Of a stretch of 5,083 nt of DNA, positions 1 to 5,083 are shown piece after piece. This DNA is from an uncultured Rhodobacter sp. Its GTDB lineage: Bacteria; Pseudomonadota; Alphaproteobacteria; Rhodobacterales; Rhodobacteraceae. The stretch spans positions 1 through 5,083 of the forward strand of contig CALGTJ010000039.1 in the NCBI GenBank assembly GCA_937901435.1. The letters run 5' to 3'. Position numbers and translations under genes: made by a program. Position 1 is the first letter of the stretch. Each line of letters starts with the position of its first letter. The notes below the pieces were generated by a model that was not told the origin of the DNA, made no database searches, and saw only the letters and a program-made list of their open reading frames with translations.

Positions 1-726
1 TTAAGTCAAAAGCCAAACGTCGAAAGTTATTTTGAAAGTGAACTCGACGCGGAAAGCATCCTCGAGTTTGGGTTTGAAAACGTCTGTATCGCGACAGGCG
101 CAAAGTGGCGGCGCGACGGCGTGTCCCGACAACACGTGGAACCGTTTCCGACGGATGCCGCGATGCCAATTTTCACGCCTGATGATTTGATGAACGGTGC
201 CGTCCCGACGGGGCATGTAGTAATTTACGATGACGACAACTATTATATGGGGGGTGTTTTGGCCGAATTGCTCATCCAAAAGGGATGTAGTGTTACCCTG
301 GTCACGCCTGCGGCCTACGTCAGCGAATGGACACTGAACACGTTAGAACAGCACGAAATCCATCGCCGACTGGCCACAATGGGGGTCACAATTGAACTTA
401 ATCGTGGGATAACCGCCATTGGTAAGGACTATGTTCAGACAAACTGCATGTTTACTGACATGACCCGGCCGCTCTGCTGTGGCGCTGTGTTGCTGGTGTC
501 TTCACGTTTGGAGAACAAAAGCGTGTTCGACGACTTAAAGCTGCGCGCGGCAGAATGGGCGGACGCGGGAATTAAGTCTGTAAAGTTGATTGGAGATGCA
601 AATGCGCCAGGTCCGATTGCCTGGGCCACCTATGCTGGTCACCGTTATGCCCGAGAACTGGACGAGCAAGATATCGGGGACGCTCTTCCATTCCGCCGCG
701 AAATCACAGACCTTGCAGTGAATTAA
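1..726 (+). CDS. Partial TMADH/dimethylglycine-demethylase-like flavoprotein, C-terminal part
   Basis: The reading frame is open from the first base to the TAA at 724-726, giving 241 residues with no start inside the window; the GTG at 121 is internal. The sequence resembles the C-terminal FAD/nucleotide-binding half of the trimethylamine dehydrogenase family (trimethylamine, dimethylamine and histamine dehydrogenases, and DgcA/StcD-like demethylases of dimethylglycine and stachydrine). Visible landmarks are VCIATGAKW (residues 28-36), a second beta-alpha-beta unit GHVVIYDDDNYYMGGVLAEL (71-90), and the FAD-contacting strand VKLIGDANAPGPIAWAT (194-210) followed by AGHRYAREL. Full family members are about 650-730 residues, so the N-terminal Old-Yellow-Enzyme barrel with FMN and the 4Fe-4S cysteines lies outside the window. 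Known members are cytoplasmic and oxidatively demethylate or deaminate small amines. The second unit lacks a GxGxxG motif, as in TMADH, where that site does not serve NAD turnover. Substrate cannot be assigned; family assignment is firm. Confidence 0.86.
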   Translation, partial: LSQKPNVESYFESELDAESILEFGFENVCIATGAKWRRDGVSRQHVEPFPTDAAMPIFTPDDLMNGAVPTGHVVIYDDDNYYMGGVLAELLIQKGCSVTLVTPAAYVSEWTLNTLEQHEIHRRLATMGVTIELNRGITAIGKDYVQTNCMFTDMTRPLCCGAVLLVSSRLENKSVFDDLKLRAAEWADAGIKSVKLIGDANAPGPIAWATYAGHRYARELDEQDIGDALPFRREITDLAVN

Positions 727-728
727 TG

Positions 729-756
729 AAAGCGGGCCCGTTTCCCGCGTTGCTTT
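729..756 (+). terminator. Possible terminator after the flavoprotein gene
   Basis: Six bases past the stop codon, GCGGG (732-736) and CCCGC (744-748) can form a five-pair stem with a seven-base loop. Outside it, AAAGC (729-733) could alternatively pair with GCTTT (752-756). The downstream T-run is short and interrupted (GTTGCTTTTGG), so an intrinsic terminator is plausible from position and GC-rich stem but not strong. Confidence 0.45.
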
Positions 757-762
757 TGGTTT

Positions 763-918
763 ATGCTAAGGTATCCATGCTCAATATTCACAGCACACCA
801 AAAGCTGCACAGTGTCATGGTCTTCGGATCAAATGGAATTGCGCTCAATCTGGCTAAAAAAGCCCAAAAAAAAGATATCAAAGCCCTCTATGTGGACGCA
901 CACACAGCGACAGCATAA
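763..918 (+). pseudogene. Possible gene remnant or small ORF with Rossmann-like start
   Basis: An ORF of 51 codons runs from the ATG at 763 to the TAA at 916-918, with an internal ATG at 817. Neither start has a recognisable ribosome binding site. Residues 17-45 read as a hydrophobic strand, a GSNGIA turn, a helix LNLAKKAQKK and a second strand KALYVDA. This is the pattern of the first beta-alpha-beta unit of a nucleotide-binding Rossmann fold, and the frame closes soon after the expected acidic residue at the end of the second strand. That fits the front end of a dehydrogenase-type gene whose remainder has been lost. It could equally be chance in a lysine-rich short ORF. No family can be named. 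Its position just past the flavoprotein gene and within an oversized spacer favours a decayed gene. Confidence 0.28.
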
Positions 919-1421
919 CAAAAATAAGGTTCTCACCAACACGGTGTGGGCTGTCTTACGTTGGCGTTAGAGAGTAGCGAAATCTGACAAAAGGAAAAGA
1001 GAGCTTTGTAATCAAGTATTGATCCCTTATCACCGCCAATGCGTTCCCAATTATGGAACATTTACGGATAAATGGCATCATAGGTGATCTAGACGGAATG
1101 TGAACCGCTCTGTACGAGATCACACAGGTGTCTAAAAGTCAGCTCAATTTTGATATAAAATAAAAGTCCATACAATTATAAGATATTTACATATACCTCT
1201 CGCCGCGCAAGCGGGGGCCAAGTGGACCTCTATCTGGTCGATTGTGGTGTGGTCTCCAAGGGAGATCCAGTGTCATTTTGAGCTTGATTCATTCATTTGC
1301 TTTGTTGCGCCTATCGGGCATCACAACAAATTTCGGTAAGTTCATAGCGTAGGTCAGTCGCTGGTTTTAAAGTATGCTCAAGCTGAACATTGACGTATTC
1401 ATTTTCCAAAAATCTGGTTTG

Positions 1422-1512
1422 AAACCTCCGACTTCAGTCGGAAAAGATTCCATTGTGCGCCGCAGGCGCTCTAAACCACTGAACCCCTCGACTTTAGTCG
1501 GAGGAGGTTCAG
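1422..1512. repeat. REP/BIME-like pair of inverted palindromes around a small hairpin
   Basis: Three hairpins lie within 91 bases. Hairpin 1 (1427-1442) is a perfect TCCGAC/GTCGGA stem with a TTCA loop. Hairpin 2 (1457-1469) is GCGCC-GCA-GGCGC. Hairpin 3 (1479-1512) pairs CTGAACC with GGTTCAG and continues inward through CCTC/GAGG and GAC/GTC with two single-base bulges. The arm of hairpin 1 (AAACCTCCGACT from 1422, plus strand) matches hairpin 3 read on the minus strand (AACCTCCTCCGACT, from 1509) apart from one extra TCC. The two units are therefore related and inverted. That layout resembles bacterial REP/BIME elements. The arms could also cross-pair between units, giving alternative folds. 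Copy number elsewhere in the genome is unknown from this window. Confidence 0.5.
1479..1512 (-). terminator. Likely terminator of the acyl-CoA synthetase gene
   Basis: This strong stem (seven outer pairs, then about seven inner pairs with two bulged bases, four-base loop) starts 27 bases past the synthetase stop on the minus strand. The minus-strand sequence after it is TGGTTTAGAG, a weak T-tract, and AAAC before it can add pairs with GTTT after it. It is part of the palindrome cluster at 1422-1512, so it may be a repeat element doubling as a terminator, possibly usable from both directions. Confidence 0.5.
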
Positions 1513-1539
1513 TTTAAAAGCGGGGGTACAATTCCGAAT

Positions 1540-3420
1540 TTATTCGCTGATATTTTCGGAGGCCAACAGTACCCTCCCCTCAAATAAATAAGCGGCCAGG
1601 GCTTTCTCAAGGTCAGAAACGCGCGACTGCCCTTCTGGGGCGAGCGTCACGGTGACCTGCATGCCCCGTTTGCCACGCGCAACAACGTCAATTTTACTAT
1701 TTGTAAGAGAGAGTTCGTTTTGAACTAAATCAGTGATTTTTAACTTGACGGCTTCGCACCGCAAACTTGGTTTGTAAATTTTACCAACTGTGGTGAGAGG
1801 GATCTCGTCAATAACTTGAATGATCTTTGGCCATGCTGGGCGCTCATCTATCGTATTTTGAGCATGTTTTTGCAGCTCTTCGACGCTTGCCTCATGGCCC
1901 TTTTGCAACTGCAAAAAACAAATGGGTACTTCTCCGGCATAGGCGTCGGGCATGCCAACGGCAGCAGCCAGCATCACTGCAGGATGTGTGCTCATGGCAT
2001 TCTCAATCATGGCGGGGTCGATGTTGTGACCACTGCGTATAATAAGGTCTTTTGACCGTCCGGCAATATACAGACAACCTTGGGCATCTTTGTACCCAAG
2101 ATCGCCTGAATTAAGCACTCCTTGGTTAAAGACACCCTCGTCGTGTTTTGAGTCGCTATAGCCGGGGGAAACGTGAGCACCGCGTATCGCAATGATTCCG
2201 ATTTCTCCGACTTCACAAACCTTACCAAGGCTGTCGTCTGCGTTTGGGCGTAAAACGTCTACCTGAGTATAGGGTAGGTTCCAACCAACAGAGCCGGCAT
2301 TGCCGTTTCCACAAGGTGGATCAATGCTGACCAATCCCGAGGCCTCGGTCATTCCTAAAATTTCGAAAAGTTCACGCCCTGTAACTTCCTTGAACTGTTT
2401 CTTGACTGCCGGTGGTAGCAAGGCGGCACCCGTTAAACCAGCCCGCACTGAACTAATGTCCTGCGTACCCGGAGACGTTTGCAAAACGGCTCCGAGCGCT
2501 GTAGGAACCCCTGCCAGCAACGTCGCTTTATGCTTGGCCGCCAAGCGCCAAAACCCCTCTATGACTGTTGGATTGCGCAGTCCTGAGGGTGACATTATTA
2601 ACAATTCCAGTCCGGCCATAAAGCCGCTTAGACCGGCGATAATCGTCCCTGCGACATGAAACAGCGGAAACGTTGCGGTTAAAACATCGTCAGAGGTGTA
2701 ACCACACATTGAGGCCCCACCAAAAGCGGCCACCAGTTGGCTGCGATGCGTGTGGGCGACAAGTTTAGGCACACCCGTTGTGCCCCCTGTATGAAAATAC
2801 GCCGCTAAATCATCGCCGCTGCGCGTAATGCCAAAGTTCAGACGGTCGTTGGGTTGGGCCATTAGTGCCGTGGAGAAATCGATCACTCCTTCCTCCGTTG
2901 GTGTGTCAGGATGGGCCACGCGTATCAAAATCAATTCAGGAATTTGGCTGCGCAATTCCAACGCTTTTTCCCAGATATCGAGTTGAGGGTGAGGCCCTAA
3001 AGCAACCAGAATTTTTGCACCTGACGTTTTGATCAGTTCAGCAATACTCTCTCGCTGTAAAAGAAAGTTGATCGGAACCGCATACCCTGCAGTTTCCGCA
3101 CCCCACAATGTAACGTGGGTTTCGACCAAAGAGGGCAGCATAAAAGCGACCCCTGGCGCAGGGCCACCAATATCAGTGAACATGTTAGCTGCGCGTCGAA
3201 TCTGACCAAGCAACTGGACATAGCTAACCTGCCTTGGTTGTTCGTCCGCCGCTCCCGTCATGAGCATGGTAATCGCAGTGGCGTCGGGGTTCTGCGCTGC
3301 GCTTTCAGAAAATACGTCTAGAATACTCTGTTCCGGCAAGCGCGCCTCAAGCGTCATTTCGGCTTCAAACCGTTTCAGGTCGTGCGCGTTCCGGATTGGC
3401 TGACTGCCGAGGTTGGCCAT
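1540..3420 (-). CDS. Acyl-CoA synthetase (AMP-binding, ANL superfamily)
   Basis: This complete 626-residue protein belongs to the acyl/aryl-CoA synthetase group of adenylate-forming enzymes, which turn a carboxylic acid, ATP and CoA into acyl-CoA, AMP and pyrophosphate through an acyl-adenylate, normally in the cytoplasm. Motifs appear in order: phosphate-binding loop TGGTTGVPK (211-219), PLFHVAG (252-258), ILGMTEASG (354-362), the ATP-ribose aspartate in NSGDLGY (437-443), the hinge region GRSKDLIIRSGHNIDP (454-469), and PLTTVGK with the expected catalytic lysine at 547. All key residues are present, so it should be active. It is longer than the usual 500-560 residues: about 79 residues follow the catalytic lysine, where many relatives stop soon after. 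The ATG at 3418-3420 has AAGGAG six bases upstream, which fixes the start. The substrate cannot be read from sequence; a medium-chain or unusual acid is a guess. It is probably transcribed alone, with a hairpin after the stop. Confidence 0.93.
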   Translation of the reverse strand: MANLGSQPIRNAHDLKRFEAEMTLEARLPEQSILDVFSESAAQNPDATAITMLMTGAADEQPRQVSYVQLLGQIRRAANMFTDIGGPAPGVAFMLPSLVETHVTLWGAETAGYAVPINFLLQRESIAELIKTSGAKILVALGPHPQLDIWEKALELRSQIPELILIRVAHPDTPTEEGVIDFSTALMAQPNDRLNFGITRSGDDLAAYFHTGGTTGVPKLVAHTHRSQLVAAFGGASMCGYTSDDVLTATFPLFHVAGTIIAGLSGFMAGLELLIMSPSGLRNPTVIEGFWRLAAKHKATLLAGVPTALGAVLQTSPGTQDISSVRAGLTGAALLPPAVKKQFKEVTGRELFEILGMTEASGLVSIDPPCGNGNAGSVGWNLPYTQVDVLRPNADDSLGKVCEVGEIGIIAIRGAHVSPGYSDSKHDEGVFNQGVLNSGDLGYKDAQGCLYIAGRSKDLIIRSGHNIDPAMIENAMSTHPAVMLAAAVGMPDAYAGEVPICFLQLQKGHEASVEELQKHAQNTIDERPAWPKIIQVIDEIPLTTVGKIYKPSLRCEAVKLKITDLVQNELSLTNSKIDVVARGKRGMQVTVTLAPEGQSRVSDLEKALAAYLFEGRVLLASENISE

Positions 3421-3426
3421 GCTATA

Positions 3427-3432
3427 CTCCTT
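3427..3432 (-). promoter_or_regulatory. Ribosome binding site of the acyl-CoA synthetase gene
   Basis: The minus strand reads AAGGAG, then TATAGC, then ATG. This is a near-ideal Shine-Dalgarno sequence at six-base spacing and supports the start at 3420. Further upstream an eight-base palindrome TTGCGCAA (3460-3467) could be a protein-binding site, but I could not fit a convincing -35/-10 pair around it. Confidence 0.8.
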
Positions 3433-3501
3433 ATGTATTCTTTTTAACCAGCACTATCCTTGCGCAATAAAATAAAATGGGCAATCGCGCTTCACACATT
3501 G

Positions 3502-3609
3502 ATGCGTCTTTTCACAGTCTCACCGGGCGGAAAGGCTGACATGGTTGCTGCGATCAATCACACACAGGTTAAAAACTACACGACCGTTCAGAGGGTCTGG
3601 AATTGTTGA
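3502..3609 (+). CDS. Doubtful 35-residue small ORF
   Basis: An ATG at 3502 opens a 35-codon frame ending at the TGA at 3607-3609, inside the spacer between the transporter and synthetase genes and on the opposite strand to both. No ribosome binding site precedes it, there is no signal peptide or membrane segment, and I recognise no family. Listed only because it is the longest frame confined to this spacer; it is probably not a gene. Confidence 0.1.
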   Translation: MRLFTVSPGGKADMVAAINHTQVKNYTTVQRVWNC

Positions 3610-3685
3610 GCAAGTTCTCAGTCTTAGGCAAAGGCCCTGCAAGAGATGTCTATCTAATGGTTTCAGTGAAGGCCGTGCCAAAATG

Positions 3686-4588
3686 TCAGTGTGAGGGATG
3701 GGTATGTCGAATCTGCGCACGTTTCCAGATGATCAGGCCGGATAGCATGATGATCGCCGCTCCGGTCAAGGTCATACCGTCGGGGATATCCGCAAACACC
3801 AGATAGCTTTCAACGGTGAGAAAAATCAAAAAGCTGTAGGTATACGGCATCAATGTGTTGGCGGGTGCGAACCCATGCGCGCGGGTAAGTAAATCATGGC
3901 CGGCCCAAGCCCAGACCCCGAGGCTGCACATCAAGCCCCATTCCAGTAAAGAATGTGGCATGACCCAGGTCCAGATCGCCATTGGTAGCAGACTGACTGT
4001 GCCCAGAAAGCCCATATAAAATTGCATGGTCTCGGTTGCGACTATCCCCGATAACCGGCGTGTGAGAATTGAATAAAGGGCCAGTGCTGCCGCGTTGTAA
4101 CAGGTCAATATGGCGGCCCAGTGAAAGCTTTCGCCAAACGGACGGATGACCACGATTACGCCTGAAAACCCCAAACAGATAGCAAACCATCGCCACGGCC
4201 CAACCCGTTCACCCAGCATGGGCCAAGACAGTAAGCACACAACAATAGGTGCAGAGAACATGATGGCCGAAACCACGGTTAACGACAGATAGCGCAGTAC
4301 GATGAAGTTTAACGCGGTTGCACTGACCAGTAAAAATGCCCGGAACATCACCAGACCGAAATGATCTGTGGCAAACCGATCCCGGCTGATGCCACCGCGT
4401 GCGATTAAGAAAATACTGATAATAAAATGCGACGCATAGCGCATAAAGGCGAGTTGAAACGAGGCCAGACCTGCGTAGAGCAACCATTTGACCGAAGTAT
4501 CCACCAACGAAAACAAAAAGTAAGCTCCAAGCATCATCCCGATACCAAGATTGGGGTTTTCACTGTTCTGCTGTGCGCGCAAAGCCAT
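3686..4588 (-). CDS. DMT-superfamily transporter (EamA family)
   Basis: From the ATG at 4586-4588 this is a 300-residue inner-membrane protein with ten predicted hydrophobic segments at roughly 16-33, 40-62, 77-97, 103-121, 131-148, 158-176, 187-208, 216-233, 244-266 and 272-288. It shows the two tandem EamA repeats of the drug/metabolite transporter superfamily. Family hallmarks include an Arg-bearing second helix (FQLAFMRYASHF, 44-55), AIMFSAPIVVCLLSWPMLGE (108-127) at the end of the first repeat, and a matching ending in the second repeat. The C-terminus is a basic tail (WKRAQIRHTHPSH). Known members export or import amino acids, metabolites or S-adenosylmethionine; the substrate here is unknown. 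A longer frame begins at a TTG (4595-4597), adding three residues, but the ATG is preferred. Neither start has a good Shine-Dalgarno sequence, and a TATATT lies just upstream, so a short-leader message is possible. Confidence 0.93.
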   Translation of the reverse strand: MALRAQQNSENPNLGIGMMLGAYFLFSLVDTSVKWLLYAGLASFQLAFMRYASHFIISIFLIARGGISRDRFATDHFGLVMFRAFLLVSATALNFIVLRYLSLTVVSAIMFSAPIVVCLLSWPMLGERVGPWRWFAICLGFSGVIVVIRPFGESFHWAAILTCYNAAALALYSILTRRLSGIVATETMQFYMGFLGTVSLLPMAIWTWVMPHSLLEWGLMCSLGVWAWAGHDLLTRAHGFAPANTLMPYTYSFLIFLTVESYLVFADIPDGMTLTGAAIIMLSGLIIWKRAQIRHTHPSH

Positions 4589-4600
4589 ACTTAGCAATCA

Positions 4601-4606
4601 AATATA
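4601..4606 (-). promoter_or_regulatory. Possible -10 element of the transporter gene
   Basis: The minus strand reads TATATT (five of six matches to TATAAT) ending 12 bases before the ATG. Transcription would then begin about 4-8 bases before the start codon, matching the missing ribosome binding site. No good -35 hexamer sits at the right spacing; the region there is covered by the palindrome at 4625-4645, so activator-dependent transcription is one explanation. Confidence 0.25.
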
Positions 4607-4624
4607 GCGAAAAACACCCCAGCG

Positions 4625-4645
4625 ATTTGCCGGTTTGGCGCAAAT
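4625..4645. promoter_or_regulatory. Operator-like palindrome upstream of the transporter
   Basis: ATTTGC (4625-4630) and GCAAAT (4640-4645) form a perfect 6-base inverted repeat with a nine-base spacer, 21 bases in all. Size and symmetry suit a dimeric regulator, and it would overlap the -35 region of the candidate transporter promoter. No regulator gene is visible in the window, and the spacing does not match the usual LysR T-N11-A pattern. Confidence 0.3.
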
Positions 4646-4726
4646 TCCGTGATCGGGTATGTGCGACGGGACCCCATAGACTGGGTCTGGCCTTTGTGGG
4701 GTGCCATTTCAGGTCTCTTTCTGTCG

Positions 4727-5083
4727 TTAGGCTTGGGTTGGTGGCTTTGCAAGATTGGCTGCCACTGCCTTATTGTCGGCCTTTTGGCAAAGTAATTCTT
4801 CGAGCTTGAGAGTTATCTCCAGCGTTTTTTGTGCATCAAAAACCGATATCAAAGGTTCACTTTTGCGGCTCATCACCTCGACAAAGTGATCCAGTTGCCG
4901 CCGCAGCGGTGTGGTGTTGGCGATATGCAAGGGCTCGGCTGTTGGCGATTGGGACCAGTCTTCAGCGCCAGACCACTTGGTCATTGATGGGAAAGAAACG
5001 CCCCCGCGCGTGACGGTAATCCAAAGCATATCTTGACCACTGGCCGCGATATGAGGGTTTTCAGCCGTCCCCGCCTCGAAACC
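4727..5083 (-). CDS. Partial Gfo/Idh/MocA-family oxidoreductase, C-terminal part
   Basis: The minus-strand frame is open from the window edge to the TAA at 4727-4729, giving the last 118 residues; the ATG at 5029 is internal, since 18 open codons precede it in frame. The stretch PLRRQLDHFVEVMSRKSEP (residues 59-77) followed by LISVFDAQKTLEITLKLEEL (78-97) is the typical end of Gfo/Idh/MocA proteins, where a conserved helix and the final helix pack against the C-terminal alpha/beta domain. The preceding strands (MLWITVTRGGVSFP, 19-32) fit the sheet of that domain. Family members are usually 330-400 residue NAD(P)-dependent dehydrogenases of sugars, inositols and related compounds. The N-terminal Rossmann domain and catalytic Lys motif lie outside the window, so activity and substrate are unknown. 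The last 20 residues are a polar, alanine-rich tail. It reads toward the transporter gene, 138 bases away. Confidence 0.8.
   Translation of the reverse strand, partial: GFEAGTAENPHIAASGQDMLWITVTRGGVSFPSMTKWSGAEDWSQSPTAEPLHIANTTPLRRQLDHFVEVMSRKSEPLISVFDAQKTLEITLKLEELLCQKADNKAVAANLAKPPTQA

Larger units (their letters stand above)
727..1539. other. 813-base gene-poor spacer between convergent genes
   Basis: No ORF of 60 codons or more lies here on either strand. From left to right it holds the hairpin at 729-756, a 51-codon ORF with a Rossmann-like stretch (763-918), an unassigned part (919-1140), an AT-rich patch (1141-1200), a further unassigned part with only short imperfect inverted repeats such as TCTCC/GGAGA (1253-1265), and the three-hairpin cluster at 1422-1512. 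A 7-base inverted repeat, GTGATCT (1084-1090) and AGATCAC (1117-1123), is present with a 26-base gap and may be chance. The spacer is unusually long for two converging genes and may be a decayed gene remnant or hold an unrecognised RNA. I saw no tRNA, riboswitch or transposase signature. Confidence 0.6.

Noticed and set aside
1..279. Minus-strand frame of 92 codons opposite the flavoprotein gene
   Set aside because: It is antisense to a well-recognised coding frame, shows no family resemblance, and is best explained as a shadow.
1084..1123. GTGATCT/AGATCAC inverted repeat
   Set aside because: Seven bases with a 26-base gap is expected by chance in a spacer this long, and no transposase or flanking duplication accompanies it.
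1150..1176. Promoter-like pair TTGATA and TACAAT in the AT-rich patch, plus strand
   Set aside because: The spacer is only 15 bases and no plus-strand gene follows, so the match is likely due to base composition.
3520..3720. Minus-strand 66-codon frame at the end of the transporter gene
   Set aside because: It overlaps the transporter in another frame and its sequence has no recognisable domain; treated as chance.
4670..4702. Hairpins GACCC/GGGTC and ACCCCA/TGGGGT after the oxidoreductase gene
   Set aside because: The two stems compete for the same bases, one has a 20-base loop, and neither is followed by a T-run on the minus strand, so a terminator call is not supported.
4573..4809. Plus-strand 78-codon frame spanning the transporter start and the oxidoreductase end
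   Set aside because: It overlaps two confident minus-strand genes and the operator region, has no ribosome binding site, and matches no known pattern.

Overview
The window looks like ordinary chromosome from an alphaproteobacterium, most likely a marine Roseobacter-type Rhodobacteraceae. This is an inference from gene content (trimethylamine/dimethylglycine-dehydrogenase-like flavoprotein, a long AMP-binding acyl-CoA synthetase, a DMT exporter, a Gfo/Idh/MocA oxidoreductase) and mid-range GC. No sequence here fixes the genus. There are four confident protein genes, two of them cut by the window edges, and no RNA gene, CRISPR array, insertion sequence or phage gene that I can support.

Layout. 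Positions 1-726 (+) hold the C-terminal third of a flavin-dependent N-demethylase/amine-dehydrogenase-like protein, followed at once by a GC-rich hairpin. Positions 727-1539 are an 813-base gene-poor stretch. It contains a short ORF resembling the first beta-alpha-beta unit of a Rossmann fold (763-918), an AT-rich patch (about 1141-1200), and a cluster of three hairpins (1422-1512) in which two related palindromes lie in inverted orientation, like a REP/BIME element. The last hairpin lies just past the acyl-CoA synthetase stop and may also act as its terminator. Positions 1540-3420 (-) encode the full acyl-CoA synthetase. Positions 3421-3685 are a spacer with its ribosome binding site and one doubtful small ORF. 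Positions 3686-4588 (-) encode a ten-helix EamA/DMT transporter. Positions 4589-4726 are a spacer with a palindromic operator-like site. Positions 4727-5083 (-) hold the C-terminal end of a Gfo/Idh/MocA oxidoreductase.

Working together. The three minus-strand genes point the same way (oxidoreductase, transporter, synthetase), but the gaps of about 138 and 265 bases argue against one tight operon. The flavoprotein gene converges on them. A shared role in breaking down small methylated amines or organic acids is possible but not shown. I found no clear sign of a novel system. The items most worth a second look are the inverted-palindrome cluster, the Rossmann-like fragment beside it, and the palindrome upstream of the transporter.
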